A stretch of DNA of 9,558 bases from Savagea sp. (GCA_030147435.1 JASKZX010000052.1:1-9558), one strand, 5' to 3'. Counted from the first letter of the stretch, positions 1 through 6,514 are shown. Notes: generated by a model from the sequence alone, not told the origin. Program-made: numbers and translations.

Positions 1-119
1 TGTCTCGTGACAATGGCGAAGAGGTCACACCCGTTCCCATACCGAACACGGTAGTTAAGCTCTTCAGCGTCGATGGTAGTAGGCTGTAGTGGCCTGTGAG
101 AGTAGATCGTTGCGAGTCA
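1..119 (+). rRNA. rrf: 5S ribosomal RNA
   Basis: The stretch from about 16 to 84 is nearly identical to Bacillus 5S rRNA, including the conserved loop segments around 24-60 (CACACCCGTTCCCATACCG, then GAACACGG) and GATGGTAGT at 72-80. The ends close into helix I: bases 1-11 pair with 109-119 apart from one T-T mismatch (3/117) and two G-T wobbles. This shows that the whole or nearly whole gene is present, although the window starts right at its 5' end. The exact mature ends are uncertain by a few bases. It is the last gene of an rRNA operon whose 23S and 16S lie upstream of the window. RNase M5, which matures 5S precursors in Bacillus, is encoded downstream in this same window (rnmV). Confidence 0.95.
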
Positions 120-122
120 TAT

Positions 123-158
123 AAAGAGTACCCCTCGGATGAGGGGTACTCTTTTTTT
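123..158 (+). terminator. Rho-independent terminator of the rRNA operon
   Basis: A perfect 14-bp stem (123-136 with 141-154), GC-rich in its upper half (CCCCTC/GAGGGG), closes a GGAT loop. The 3' arm runs into seven T residues at 152-158. It lies immediately after the 5S gene and separates rRNA transcription from tmk. Confidence 0.93.
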
Positions 159-180
159 GTCTATAAATATTAATCATATC

Positions 181-189
181 TGTTACACT
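181..189 (+). promoter_or_regulatory. Possible extended -10 element upstream of tmk
   Basis: TGTTACACT fits the extended -10 form TGnTAnAnT (hexamer TACACT, 4 of 6 matches to TATAAT). No good -35 lies 16-18 bases upstream; TTGTCT at 157-162 is 21 bases away. Because a strong terminator precedes tmk, some promoter is needed in 159-205, and this is the best candidate seen. The assignment is weak. Confidence 0.3.
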
Positions 190-218
190 AAAAAGAAGAA
201 AACAAAGGAGGAGTTCAA

Positions 219-839
219 TTGTTTATTACGTTTGAAGGTCCAGAAGGAGCAGGAAAAACGAGCGTATTGGAAGCAGTAGCAACTCGTTTACAAAGTGAAG
301 GGATGGATTGTCTCGTAACGAGAGAACCAGGAGGCATTCCAATCAGTGAAGCGATTCGAAATGTATTACTTGATAATCGTCATACAACGATGGATGGAAT
401 GACAGAAGCTTTATTATACGCTGCAGCACGTCGTCAACATTTAGTCGAGAAAATAGAGCCTGCTTTAGCGGAAGGGAAAATTGTCTTATGTGACCGTTTC
501 ATCGATAGTTCTCTCGCTTATCAAGGTTATGCTCGTGAAATAGGTTTTGAAGAAGTCTATCAAATGAATGCTCTTGCTATCGGTGATACGATGCCTGATC
601 ATACTTTATTTTTTGATATTACACCCGAAGAAGGACTTGCTCGTATACATTCGAATGACATGAGAGAAAAAAATCGTCTCGATCGCGAAGAATTATCGTT
701 TCATCAACGTGTTTATGAAGGGTATCAACAAGTATTAAAACAATTTCCAGAACGAATCGATGTCGTAGATGCGAGTGCTCCTCTTGAAGAAGTAATCTCG
801 TCCGTTTACGACCAAATCAAGGCTTATTGTAACTCTTAA
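219..839 (+). CDS. tmk: Thymidylate kinase (dTMP kinase)
   Basis: Tmk phosphorylates dTMP to dTDP with ATP, an essential cytoplasmic step of dTTP synthesis. The 206-residue product has the family's usual length. Visible motifs are the P-loop GPEGAGKTS (residues 7-15), TREPGG (34-39), the DRF motif (92-94) followed by DSSLAYQG (96-103), and an Arg-rich lid segment around residues 149-164. Translation starts at a TTG codon; an AAGGAGGAG ribosome site at 205-213 is well spaced for it, and the product starts directly with the beta strand before the P-loop, as in homologues. It is the first gene after the rRNA operon terminator and leads the tmk-darA-yaaR-holB-ricT-yabA group. In B. subtilis csfB, xpaC, yaaN and yaaO separate rRNA from tmk; none is present here. 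Confidence 0.96.
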   Translation: MFITFEGPEGAGKTSVLEAVATRLQSEGMDCLVTREPGGIPISEAIRNVLLDNRHTTMDGMTEALLYAAARRQHLVEKIEPALAEGKIVLCDRFIDSSLAYQGYAREIGFEEVYQMNALAIGDTMPDHTLFFDITPEEGLARIHSNDMREKNRLDREELSFHQRVYEGYQQVLKQFPERIDVVDASAPLEEVISSVYDQIKAYCNS

Positions 840-857
840 GTTGTTTCATGGTATAAT
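827..857 (+). promoter_or_regulatory. Extended -10 promoter in front of darA
   Basis: A perfect TATAAT (852-857) is preceded by TG one base upstream (849-850), giving the strong extended -10 TGGTATAAT. The best -35-like hexamer is TTGTAA at 827-832, with a long 19-base spacer that overlaps the tmk stop codon. Transcription would start near 864, about 30 bases before the darA start. This would let darA and downstream genes be expressed independently of tmk. It is predicted from sequence only. Confidence 0.6.
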
Positions 858-871
858 GAAGGAAAGTTTAA

Positions 872-1222
<351 letters not shown>

Positions 1223-1236
1223 AGGAGGGGTGAAGA

Positions 1237-1677
1237 ATGAAAGTTAGTAATGAACATCGAGTAAGTTTAGAAAAGATGAGAAATCATCCGATGAAGTCAC
1301 CTCAAGAGCGTGCAGAGTTTAGTCGGATGGTACGAGCACAAACTCAACGGTTAGAAAGCTCACAAATTACGCGGCTTTTAAGTCATATTACTGTTGCGGG
1401 AGAACGTTTAGCGAACTCACGTCGATTAAGAGATTTAGCGAAGTTTAAAATGCTGATTCGTCGTTTTTTAAAAGAGGCAGTAGAAGGTGGTCTTGAAATG
1501 GATCAATCCCATGCTTGGAATCAGTTTGGGGAAAGTCGCCAATTAGCACTTGTCAGACAAATTGATGAGAAACTGATTGAGTTAGCAGATGACTTATTGA
1601 ATGAAGAAAAAACGACTGTTGATCTCTTAGCGAAAGTTGGGGAGATCAAGGGATTATTAATTAATATTTATATGTAA
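1237..1677 (+). CDS. yaaR: YaaR family protein (DUF327), function unknown
   Basis: The product has 146 residues, the same length as B. subtilis YaaR, in the same place between darA and holB. It is rich in charged residues and predicted largely alpha-helical; I see no signal peptide, membrane segment or enzymatic motif. Recognisable family signatures are RFLKEAVE (residues 76-83) and GEIKGLLINIY (135-145). The ribosome site AAAGGAGGGGTGA (1221-1233) is one of the strongest in the window and overlaps the darA stop codon, so the two are probably co-translated from one message and made in substantial amounts. No biochemical role is established to my knowledge. Conserved linkage to a c-di-AMP receptor and a clamp-loader gene is suggestive but does not define a function. 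Confidence 0.9.
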   Translation: MKVSNEHRVSLEKMRNHPMKSPQERAEFSRMVRAQTQRLESSQITRLLSHITVAGERLANSRRLRDLAKFKMLIRRFLKEAVEGGLEMDQSHAWNQFGESRQLALVRQIDEKLIELADDLLNEEKTTVDLLAKVGEIKGLLINIYM

Positions 1678-1693
1678 AGTCAGGAGTTTTAAC

Positions 1694-2692
1694 ATGGAAG
1701 AACATCCAATTATAGCGGAACAACGGCTCGTATGGGAACAACTGACTTTGTCTTATGAAAAGGGCCGTATGAGTCATGCTTATTTGTTTGAAGGAACGGA
1801 TCATTCACGTTTACGAGAGGTAGCGATTTTGTATACACAACTATTACTTTGCCAACAAGCAACAAGTCATATTCCTTGTGGTAATTGTAGTAATTGTCGG
1901 CGCGTGAAAGAAGGAAATCACCCGAACGTTTTAACACTCGTTCGAGAAACGACTCAAATACGCAAAGAACAAATTGATGAACTAATTCGTCAAATGTCGC
2001 AAAAAGGATTTGAAAAAGGAAAGAAAGTTTATATGATCGAAGAAGCCGATCGGATGAATTTATCAGCAGCAAATGCACTGTTAAAGTTTTTAGAGGAACC
2101 TGCAGGAGATGTCGTTGCGATTTTAATGACAGAAGCACCAGCTAAAATGTTACCGACGATTCAATCCCGATGTCAAAAAATTTCTTTCGTTCCACCAACT
2201 CGAGAGCATTTTGCAGAACATTTACAAAATATACACGGGCTGACACCTTCGATGGCCGCGACTCTTGCGATGTTGACACTTGATGAACAAGAAGCAATCA
2301 CTTTATTAGAAGATCAATTTAAAGAACGTCGCGCATTAGTCCTTGATTTTATGAAAGTGATTGAAACAAACTCTCAAGAAGCATTACTTTTCGTTTATCA
2401 GCAATGGTTGCCTCTTATGAAAGAGCGAGAAGATGTTGAGCGAGGTCTTGATTTATTATTGTATATTTATCGAGATATCGTTACAGTAAAAGCAGGACGT
2501 TCAACGATGCTCGCTTATCCTGATCAGCGTGAACAATTTGAACAATATGCGTTACGTTTTACTTATGCACAATTATCAGAGCGAATGGATCGTATTTTAC
2601 AAGCAAAACAGTTCATCGATTCGAATATGAACCGTACACTGTTAGTAGAACAACTAGTTTTAAATATGCAGGAGGGGTTCACGTTTGTATAA
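1694..2692 (+). CDS. holB: DNA polymerase III subunit delta' (clamp loader)
   Basis: HolB is the delta' subunit of the clamp loader that places the beta sliding clamp on DNA. Its 332 residues are normal length. The N-terminal AAA+-like domain begins with SHAYLFEG (residues 27-34). A zinc module uses C53, C62, C65 and C68 (PCGNCSNC at 61-68). A degenerate Walker B-like segment MIEEAD occupies 114-119, then ANALLKFLEEP (126-136), and the conserved SRC motif (158-160) that carries the arginine finger. Where a P-loop GxxGxGK would follow EG, this protein reads EGTDHSRLRE, so it should not bind ATP in the usual way; delta' acts as a structural stator in known clamp loaders, so function is probably kept. 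An AGGAG site (1682-1686) supports the ATG. Its 3' end overlaps ricT by 8 bases. Confidence 0.93.
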   Translation: MEEHPIIAEQRLVWEQLTLSYEKGRMSHAYLFEGTDHSRLREVAILYTQLLLCQQATSHIPCGNCSNCRRVKEGNHPNVLTLVRETTQIRKEQIDELIRQMSQKGFEKGKKVYMIEEADRMNLSAANALLKFLEEPAGDVVAILMTEAPAKMLPTIQSRCQKISFVPPTREHFAEHLQNIHGLTPSMAATLAMLTLDEQEAITLLEDQFKERRALVLDFMKVIETNSQEALLFVYQQWLPLMKEREDVERGLDLLLYIYRDIVTVKAGRSTMLAYPDQREQFEQYALRFTYAQLSERMDRILQAKQFIDSNMNRTLLVEQLVLNMQEGFTFV

Positions 2693-3494
2693 AGTAGTAG
2701 GTATCCGCTTTAAAAAAGCAGGTAAAATATATTATTTCGCACCAGGGAATGAAAACGTTGTTGTCGGTGATACAGTCATTGTTGAAACGGCAAGAGGCAT
2801 TGAATATGGAACTGTCGTAGTTCCTATTCGTCAAGTGCAAGAGAATGAAGTTGTTTTACCATTAAAATCGATCATTCGAAAAGCGACAGAAAAAGATGAA
2901 GAACAAGTATTAAAAAATGCATTGGATGCACAACAAGCTATTCCGATTTGCGAGGAAAAAATTCAAAAACATCGATTAGAAATGAATTTGATTGATATTG
3001 AATATACATTTGATCGCAATAAGTTGATTTTTTATTTCACCGCAGAAGGTCGTGTTGATTTTCGAAATTTAGTGAAGGATTTAGCAGCTGTTTTCCGTAC
3101 ACGGATTGAATTACGCCAAATCGGTGTACGTGATGAGGCAAAAATGCTCGGTGGTATAGGACCATGTGGACGATTATTATGTTGTTCAACATTTCTTGGA
3201 GATTTTGAACCGGTATCGATCAAAATGGCAAAAAACCAGCAACTTTCATTAAATCCTTCCAAAATCTCAGGACTCTGTGGCCGACTCATGTGTTGTTTAA
3301 AGTATGAAAATGATATGTACGAAGAGGCGAAAAAGAAGATGCCTGATGTCGGTGAGTTTATTCAAACACCCGATGGTAAAGGAAAAGTTACCGGCTTAAA
3401 TATGTTAGAGCATCTCGTTCAAGTACATTTGCCAAAACTAGAACGAACGCTAGAATATACGTGGAGTGAATTAGAAGCTTCAACGACGAAATGA
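2685..3494 (+). CDS. ricT: RicT (YaaT), PSP1-domain Fe-S subunit of the Ric/Y-complex
   Basis: RicT works with RicA (YmcA) and RicF (YlbF) in a cytoplasmic complex that carries two [4Fe-4S] clusters and stimulates RNase Y-dependent maturation of polycistronic mRNAs; in B. subtilis it is needed for competence, biofilms and sporulation. The 269-residue product is near-identical to the family in its central part: [19 protein letters not shown] (residues 109-127), [19 protein letters not shown] (145-163), and a cysteine set C161, C166, C167, C198, C203, C204, the residues that bind cluster iron in the family. Translation starts at TTG, supported by AGGAGGGG at 2670-2677 and by the homologous N-terminus [18 protein letters not shown]. 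The start lies inside holB (8-base overlap), indicating translational coupling. Confidence 0.96.
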   Translation: MYKVVGIRFKKAGKIYYFAPGNENVVVGDTVIVETARGIEYGTVVVPIRQVQENEVVLPLKSIIRKATEKDEEQVLKNALDAQQAIPICEEKIQKHRLEMNLIDIEYTFDRNKLIFYFTAEGRVDFRNLVKDLAAVFRTRIELRQIGVRDEAKMLGGIGPCGRLLCCSTFLGDFEPVSIKMAKNQQLSLNPSKISGLCGRLMCCLKYENDMYEEAKKKMPDVGEFIQTPDGKGKVTGLNMLEHLVQVHLPKLERTLEYTWSELEASTTK

Positions 3495-3510
3495 TGAGGT
3501 GGCAAGCAGT

Positions 3511-3855
3511 GTGAAAGAACAAAATTTTCTAGATCGTGTGATGGAATTTGAGCAACAACTCGGTGAGATGCAGGAGCAGTTTTCCGATTTGATCGGTTTT
3601 GTCGCCCAAATGACAGAAGAAAACCATTCGCTTCGTTTAGAGAACGAGCATTTACGTAATCGCTTAGATGAATTGACGAATCAATCATCTTCTCATGAAG
3701 ATGTCGAAGGAGATGCAGCAGATGTTGGCGAAGGTGTTGATAACTTAGCGCGCATTTATCATGAAGGTTATCACGTATGTAATGTCCATTATGGAAGAAG
3801 TCGCCAAGGTCAAGACTGTTTATTTTGCCTATCTTTTTTAGATAAACAAAAATAA
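3511..3855 (+). CDS. yabA: YabA, replication initiation control protein
   Basis: YabA restrains replication initiation by binding both DnaA and the sliding clamp DnaN. I place the start at GTG 3511, giving 114 residues: GAGGTG (3497-3502, a match to the ribosomal anti-Shine-Dalgarno partner) lies eight bases upstream, and the product then starts [10 protein letters not shown], aligning with the known YabA N-terminus. An in-frame GTG at 3499 would add four residues but lacks a ribosome site. Residues 1-57 form a heptad-rich coiled coil ([27 protein letters not shown]), a Ser/Glu/Asp-rich linker follows (58-72), and the C-terminal zinc domain carries H88, C90, C103 and C106 (YHVCNVHYG, then DCLFCLSFL). 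It follows ricT after 16 bases and is closed by a hairpin terminator seven bases beyond its stop. Confidence 0.93.
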   Translation: MKEQNFLDRVMEFEQQLGEMQEQFSDLIGFVAQMTEENHSLRLENEHLRNRLDELTNQSSSHEDVEGDAADVGEGVDNLARIYHEGYHVCNVHYGRSRQGQDCLFCLSFLDKQK

Positions 3856-3862
3856 GTAATTT

Positions 3863-3892
3863 CCGGTGTCGGAAGGCATCGGTTTTTTCTTT
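3863..3892 (+). terminator. Rho-independent terminator between yabA and trmN6
   Basis: An 8-bp stem CCGGTGTC/GGCATCGG (3863-3870 with 3875-3882, including two G-T wobbles) closes a GGAA tetraloop and is followed by TTTTTTCTTT. This has the form of an intrinsic terminator. It starts seven bases after the yabA stop and ends 15 bases before the trmN6 start, so it should end or attenuate the tmk-yabA transcript. Confidence 0.82.
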
Positions 3893-3907
3893 GAAAGCGA
3901 GGACTTT

Positions 3908-4660
3908 ATGACGAATATTGTATTAAAAGAGGATGAACGCCTCGATCATTTATTAGCAGAAGACTTGCGAATCATTCAAAGTCCTTCTGTTTTTTCCTTT
4001 TCTTTAGATGCTGTATTATTAGCAAATTTCGCTTCCATTCCTCGGCGAAAATCAGGCCGAATTGTCGATATTTGCTCTGGAAATGGAGTCATCCCGCTCA
4101 TGTTAAGTAAGCGTACAGGGGCGTCTATTACAGCAGTAGAGTTGCAACCTCGTTTAGCAAATATGGCAAAGCGAAGTGTGCAATACAATCAGTTAGATGA
4201 ACAAATTACTGTAGTTGAAGGAGATGTAAAAGGGATTCATCATGCGATAGGACAATCGTATTTTGATGCATTAACATGCAATCCTCCGTATTTTAAAGTT
4301 CATCCATCGAGTGAACAAAATAGGAAAGAACCATATGCGATTGCTCGCCATGAAATTGCGTTAACATTAGAAGAAGCAATTCAGTCGAGTGCCATTTTAC
4401 TTAAACAAGGGGGACGTGCATCGTTTGTTCATCGACCAGAACGTTTCATCGACTTGTTAACACTTATGCGTCACTACCGGTTAGAGCCGAAACGGGTCCA
4501 GTTCGTCTACTCTAAAAGAGATCACGATGCGACTGTTGTTTTAGTAGAAGGAATAAAAGATGGACAAGTAGGGATGCGACTATTACCTCCTTTTTATATT
4601 TATGAAACAGATAATCAAACGTATACGAAAGAAATGAGAGAGATGTTGTATGGGAAATAA
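3908..4660 (+). CDS. trmN6: tRNA1(Val) adenine-37 N6-methyltransferase family (TrmN6/YabB)
   Basis: This is a cytoplasmic class I SAM-dependent methyltransferase. The E. coli family member (YfiC/TrmN6) methylates N6 of A37 in tRNA-Val; the substrate here is inferred from family. The start at ATG 3908 gives 250 residues, with GCGAGG (3897-3902) as a fair ribosome site and an N-terminus KEDERLDHLLAEDLRIIQS that aligns with B. subtilis YabB. An upstream in-frame GTG at 3866 lies inside the terminator stem and is rejected. SAM-binding motif I is VDICSGNGVIPL (residues 53-64), the acidic VELQ follows (77-80), and the N6-adenine catalytic motif NPPY is at 125-128. RIIQSPSVFSFSLDAVLLANF (21-41) is a strong family signature. 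It overlaps yazA by 11 bases, so the two are probably translationally coupled. Confidence 0.93.
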   Translation: MTNIVLKEDERLDHLLAEDLRIIQSPSVFSFSLDAVLLANFASIPRRKSGRIVDICSGNGVIPLMLSKRTGASITAVELQPRLANMAKRSVQYNQLDEQITVVEGDVKGIHHAIGQSYFDALTCNPPYFKVHPSSEQNRKEPYAIARHEIALTLEEAIQSSAILLKQGGRASFVHRPERFIDLLTLMRHYRLEPKRVQFVYSKRDHDATVVLVEGIKDGQVGMRLLPPFYIYETDNQTYTKEMREMLYGK

Positions 4661-4931
4661 TCATTATTTTTACGTATTACGTTGTAAAGATGATACATTT
4701 TATGCAGGATATACGAATAATTTAGAACGTCGTGTAAAAGCTCATAATAGTGGACGAGGTGCAAAATATACACGTGGCCGCACACCTGTTGAATGTATTT
4801 ATTATGAAACGTATGAAACAAAACGAGAAGCGATGCAAAAAGAGTACGCTTTTAAACAAAAAACACGACGACAAAAAGAAGTATATATAATGGAAGGAAG
4901 TCAAAAGAATGAAGCAACAAAAAAGTTATGA
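4650..4931 (+). CDS. yazA: GIY-YIG domain protein, UPF0213/YazA family
   Basis: A small single-domain GIY-YIG nuclease-fold protein of 93 residues. It reads YFYVLRCKDD (residues 6-15) and YAGYTNNLERRVKAHN (18-33), which replace the two halves of the GIY-YIG signature, followed by the YTRGRTPVE strand and a Glu near 66-70 (KEYAFK) that corresponds to the metal-binding position of the fold. This set is typical for the UPF0213 family, whose cellular role is not established. The ATG lies inside the trmN6 3' end and has only a weak GAGAGAG-like site (4637-4643), suggesting that translation depends on ribosomes finishing trmN6. It overlaps rsmI by 23 bases. The same trmN6-yazA-rsmI order occurs in B. 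subtilis, so a link to RNA modification is possible but not shown. Confidence 0.92.
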   Translation: MGNNHYFYVLRCKDDTFYAGYTNNLERRVKAHNSGRGAKYTRGRTPVECIYYETYETKREAMQKEYAFKQKTRRQKEVYIMEGSQKNEATKKL

Positions 4932-5781
4932 GCCAAGAGAAGAAGGGACGCTTTATCTCGTGCCAACTCCGATCGGTAATTTAGAAGATATGACCTTTCG
5001 AGCAATTCGTACGATGAAAGAAGCAGACCTCATCGCTGCTGAAGATACACGAAACACTTCAAAGTTATGCAATCACTTCGATATTGACACCCCTCTTTTG
5101 AGTTACCATGAACATAATGCTTATGAAGTCGGCCCTTTATTCATTGAGCGTCTCTTACGCGGGGAAACGATTGCGCTCGTGAGTGATGCTGGTATGCCTT
5201 GTATTTCTGACCCTGGCGTACATTTAGTCGAGCTCGCGATTGAAAACGATATTTCAGTCGTTCCACTTCCAGGGGCTAATGCTGCATTAACTGCTTTGAT
5301 CGCTTCGGGACTTGTCCCTCAACCGTTTACGTTTTACGGATTTTTACCCCGAAAGACGAAAGAGCGAGACGCAGCACTAGAGCATCTCAGTAAAAAAGAA
5401 GAGACGTGGATTTTGTATGAAGCACCTCATCGATTAAAAAAGACATTGACAGCCCTTCAAGCAACATGTGGTGGAGAAAGAAAAATTGTGTTAGCTCGCG
5501 AACTAACGAAACGGTTTGAGGAGTTTTTACGAGGAACGATTGACGAAGCATTGACTTGGGCTTCTACAGAGCGTGTCCGAGGGGAGTTTTGCCTTATTGT
5601 TGAAGGCACAGATAAAGTCATTGAAGAAGAGGTGCCTTCATGGGCACATCTTACAGTCATTGAGCATGTCGATGCGATTTTAGAGGAAAAAGATGTTCGT
5701 ATTAAAGATGCAACGAAAGAAGTAGCGCAATTACGCGGTTTAAAAGCAGGAGATGTGTACAAAGCGTATCATCAAAAATGA
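4909..5781 (+). CDS. rsmI: 16S rRNA (cytidine-1402 2'-O) methyltransferase
   Basis: RsmI 2'-O-methylates C1402 (E. coli numbering) of 16S rRNA in the decoding centre, using SAM. The 290-residue product has the tetrapyrrole-methylase fold and all the expected blocks: LYLVPTPIGNLEDMTFRA (residues 15-32), AAEDTR (43-48), LLSYHEHN (63-70), VSDAGMPCISDPG (91-103, the glycine-rich SAM loop), LPGANAALTALIASG (120-134), FYGFLPR (142-148), YEAPHRL (170-176), RELTKRFEE (197-205) and GEFCLIVEG (225-233). The ATG is supported by GGAAGGAAG (4892-4900), located within yazA. It is the last gene of the trmN6-yazA-rsmI set and ends about 35 bases before the bidirectional terminator. KsgA, another 16S modification enzyme, is encoded at the right end of the window. 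Confidence 0.96.
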   Translation: MKQQKSYEPREEGTLYLVPTPIGNLEDMTFRAIRTMKEADLIAAEDTRNTSKLCNHFDIDTPLLSYHEHNAYEVGPLFIERLLRGETIALVSDAGMPCISDPGVHLVELAIENDISVVPLPGANAALTALIASGLVPQPFTFYGFLPRKTKERDAALEHLSKKEETWILYEAPHRLKKTLTALQATCGGERKIVLARELTKRFEEFLRGTIDEALTWASTERVRGEFCLIVEGTDKVIEEEVPSWAHLTVIEHVDAILEEKDVRIKDATKEVAQLRGLKAGDVYKAYHQK

Positions 5782-5815
5782 GTTCCTTCTATTATATAGT
5801 CGGAATTTCTGCAAG

Positions 5816-5848
5816 AAAAAAACGACCGCTGCTGACGGTCGTTTTTTC
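5816..5848. terminator. Bidirectional terminator shared by rsmI (+) and abrB (-)
   Basis: A perfect ACGACCG/CGGTCGT stem (5822-5828 with 5836-5842) with a 7-base loop is flanked by a run of A on the left (5816-5822) and six T on the right (5842-5847). It therefore ends with a U-tract read from either strand. It lies 34 bases after rsmI and directly abuts the abrB stop codon. Confidence 0.93.
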
Positions 5849-5849
5849 A

Positions 5850-6128
5850 TCATTTGTCTAATTTATTTTGGATTTCTTCCATAAGGATCTCAGCACCACG
5901 TGGGCTTAAGATTAATTCTCCGTTGTTTAAACGTAAGTTATCATCGGATACTTCGCCTGTAATAGAGCAAGTCATATTCGGCATATATTTTTTTAAGATG
6001 ATTTTATCGTTGTCGACATAAATTTCTAATGCGTCTTTTTGTCCGATACCGAGTGTACGTCGTAATTCAATTGGAATAACGACGCGACCGAGTTCGTCGA
6101 CTTTTCGTACAATACCTGTTGATTTCAT
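5850..6128 (-). CDS. abrB: AbrB, transition-state regulator
   Basis: AbrB is a DNA-binding repressor of post-exponential genes (sporulation, biofilm, antibiotics, competence) and in B. subtilis is repressed by Spo0A~P and by itself. The 92-residue product matches it closely: MKSTGIVRKVDELGR (residues 1-15) begins the swapped-hairpin SpoVT-AbrB DNA-binding domain (about 3-48) with the DNA-contacting Arg residues R8, R15, R23 and R24; the C-terminal half has NMTCSITGEVSDDNL with the conserved Cys at 54. The start lies 10 bases from the GGAGG site, a little long. An out-of-frame ATG sits between them and could only encode three residues. The gene is convergent with rsmI and divergent from tatD, as in B. 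subtilis, except that metS is missing between abrB and tatD. Confidence 0.95.
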   Translation of the reverse strand: MKSTGIVRKVDELGRVVIPIELRRTLGIGQKDALEIYVDNDKIILKKYMPNMTCSITGEVSDDNLRLNNGELILSPRGAEILMEEIQNKLDK

Positions 6129-6177
6129 TCGTTCATTTCCTCCTAATTACACAATCTATCCTGAATTTTAAATGTAC

Positions 6178-6196
6178 TGTTAAGTGCTTCTTAACA
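6178..6196. repeat. Inverted repeat TGTTAAG-N5-CTTAACA in the abrB upstream region
   Basis: Perfect 7-bp arms (6178-6184 and 6190-6196) are separated by five bases. Its size and its position 50-68 bases upstream of the abrB start codon suit a protein operator or a small leader-RNA hairpin. It does not match TnrA/GlnR (TGTNA-N7-TNACA), because the spacing is nine here. The right arm overlaps the proximal copy of the 15-bp direct repeat. Confidence 0.6.
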
Positions 6197-6200
6197 AATT

Positions 6201-6233
6201 AGTATCTTTTTTCAAGTAAATGTATAAGATACT
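6201..6233. repeat. Inverted repeat AGTATCTT-N17-AAGATACT upstream of abrB
   Basis: Perfect 8-bp arms at 6201-6208 and 6226-6233 enclose 17 AT-rich bases. The arms are about 1.5 helical turns apart edge to edge, or 25 bases start to start. It could be a paired binding site or an RNA stem. Chance occurrence in AT-rich DNA is possible. Confidence 0.45.
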
Positions 6234-6301
6234 TTCTTATAATAACGTTAGTATAGTTAAAAATACAAGTGAAACGGAAGAAAATATAAAAAATTAAAGA
6301 A

Positions 6302-6308
6302 TTCGCCA
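6302..6308 (-). promoter_or_regulatory. Possible Spo0A box
   Basis: On the minus strand TGGCGAA matches the Spo0A box consensus TGNCGAA, about 174-180 bases upstream of the abrB start. B. subtilis abrB is repressed by Spo0A~P, which makes the match relevant. However, a 7-mer with one free base is weak evidence, the distance is large, and no promoter is mapped next to it. Confidence 0.25.
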
Positions 6309-6500
6309 CATATTTTCTTCACAAATTAGCCTTTTTTAGAGCAGTTCGTGAAAAAAAGAAGAAAAAAGAGAAAATGCTTTATCGTGCGAAAGTATATTTT
6401 GAAGCCTATTTGTAATAAAATTGAATATTTAGAATAATTAAAAGTACTGATATATTAAGCTTTATAATCGTTTAGAGTCTAATATAATGTAAAAAAAAGG

Positions 6501-6514
6501 TTGTAATATTACAA
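6501..6514. repeat. Perfect 14-bp palindrome TTGTAATATTACAA upstream of tatD
   Basis: The sequence is fully self-complementary and ends 10 bases before the TTGACA -35 candidate of tatD, the usual place for an activator or repressor site. I do not recognise the motif as a named regulator's box. Confidence 0.6.

Larger units (their letters stand above)
6188..6337. repeat. Two near-identical copies of a 15-bp element plus T-tract upstream of abrB
   Basis: TTCTTAACAAATTAG (6188-6202) and TTCTTCACAAATTAG (6315-6329) differ at one base, and each is followed within one to three bases by CTTTTTT (6206-6212 and 6331-6337). Read towards abrB, both have the form AAAAAAG, a short gap, then CTAATTTGTKAAGAA. 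The copies start 127 bases apart. Confidence 0.6.

Noticed and set aside
1710..2138. A 142-codon minus-strand open frame inside holB
   Set aside because: It lies wholly within holB, whose protein is clearly conserved; composition (Leu/Ser/Phe rich) is what the reverse complement of a coding strand gives.
3739..3764. TTGATA...TATCAT in yabA as a promoter for trmN6
   Set aside because: The spacer is only 14 bases and the -10 has only 4 of 6 matches, so it is not supportable.
4615..4904. Two minus-strand open frames opposite yazA, rich in Tyr/Phe/His
   Set aside because: They are shadows of yazA and its AT-rich codons; no ribosome site, no recognisable domain.
6270..6300. TGAAAC as an ECF-sigma -35 box
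   Set aside because: No CGT-type -10 follows at 16-17 bases, so it does not form an ECF promoter.
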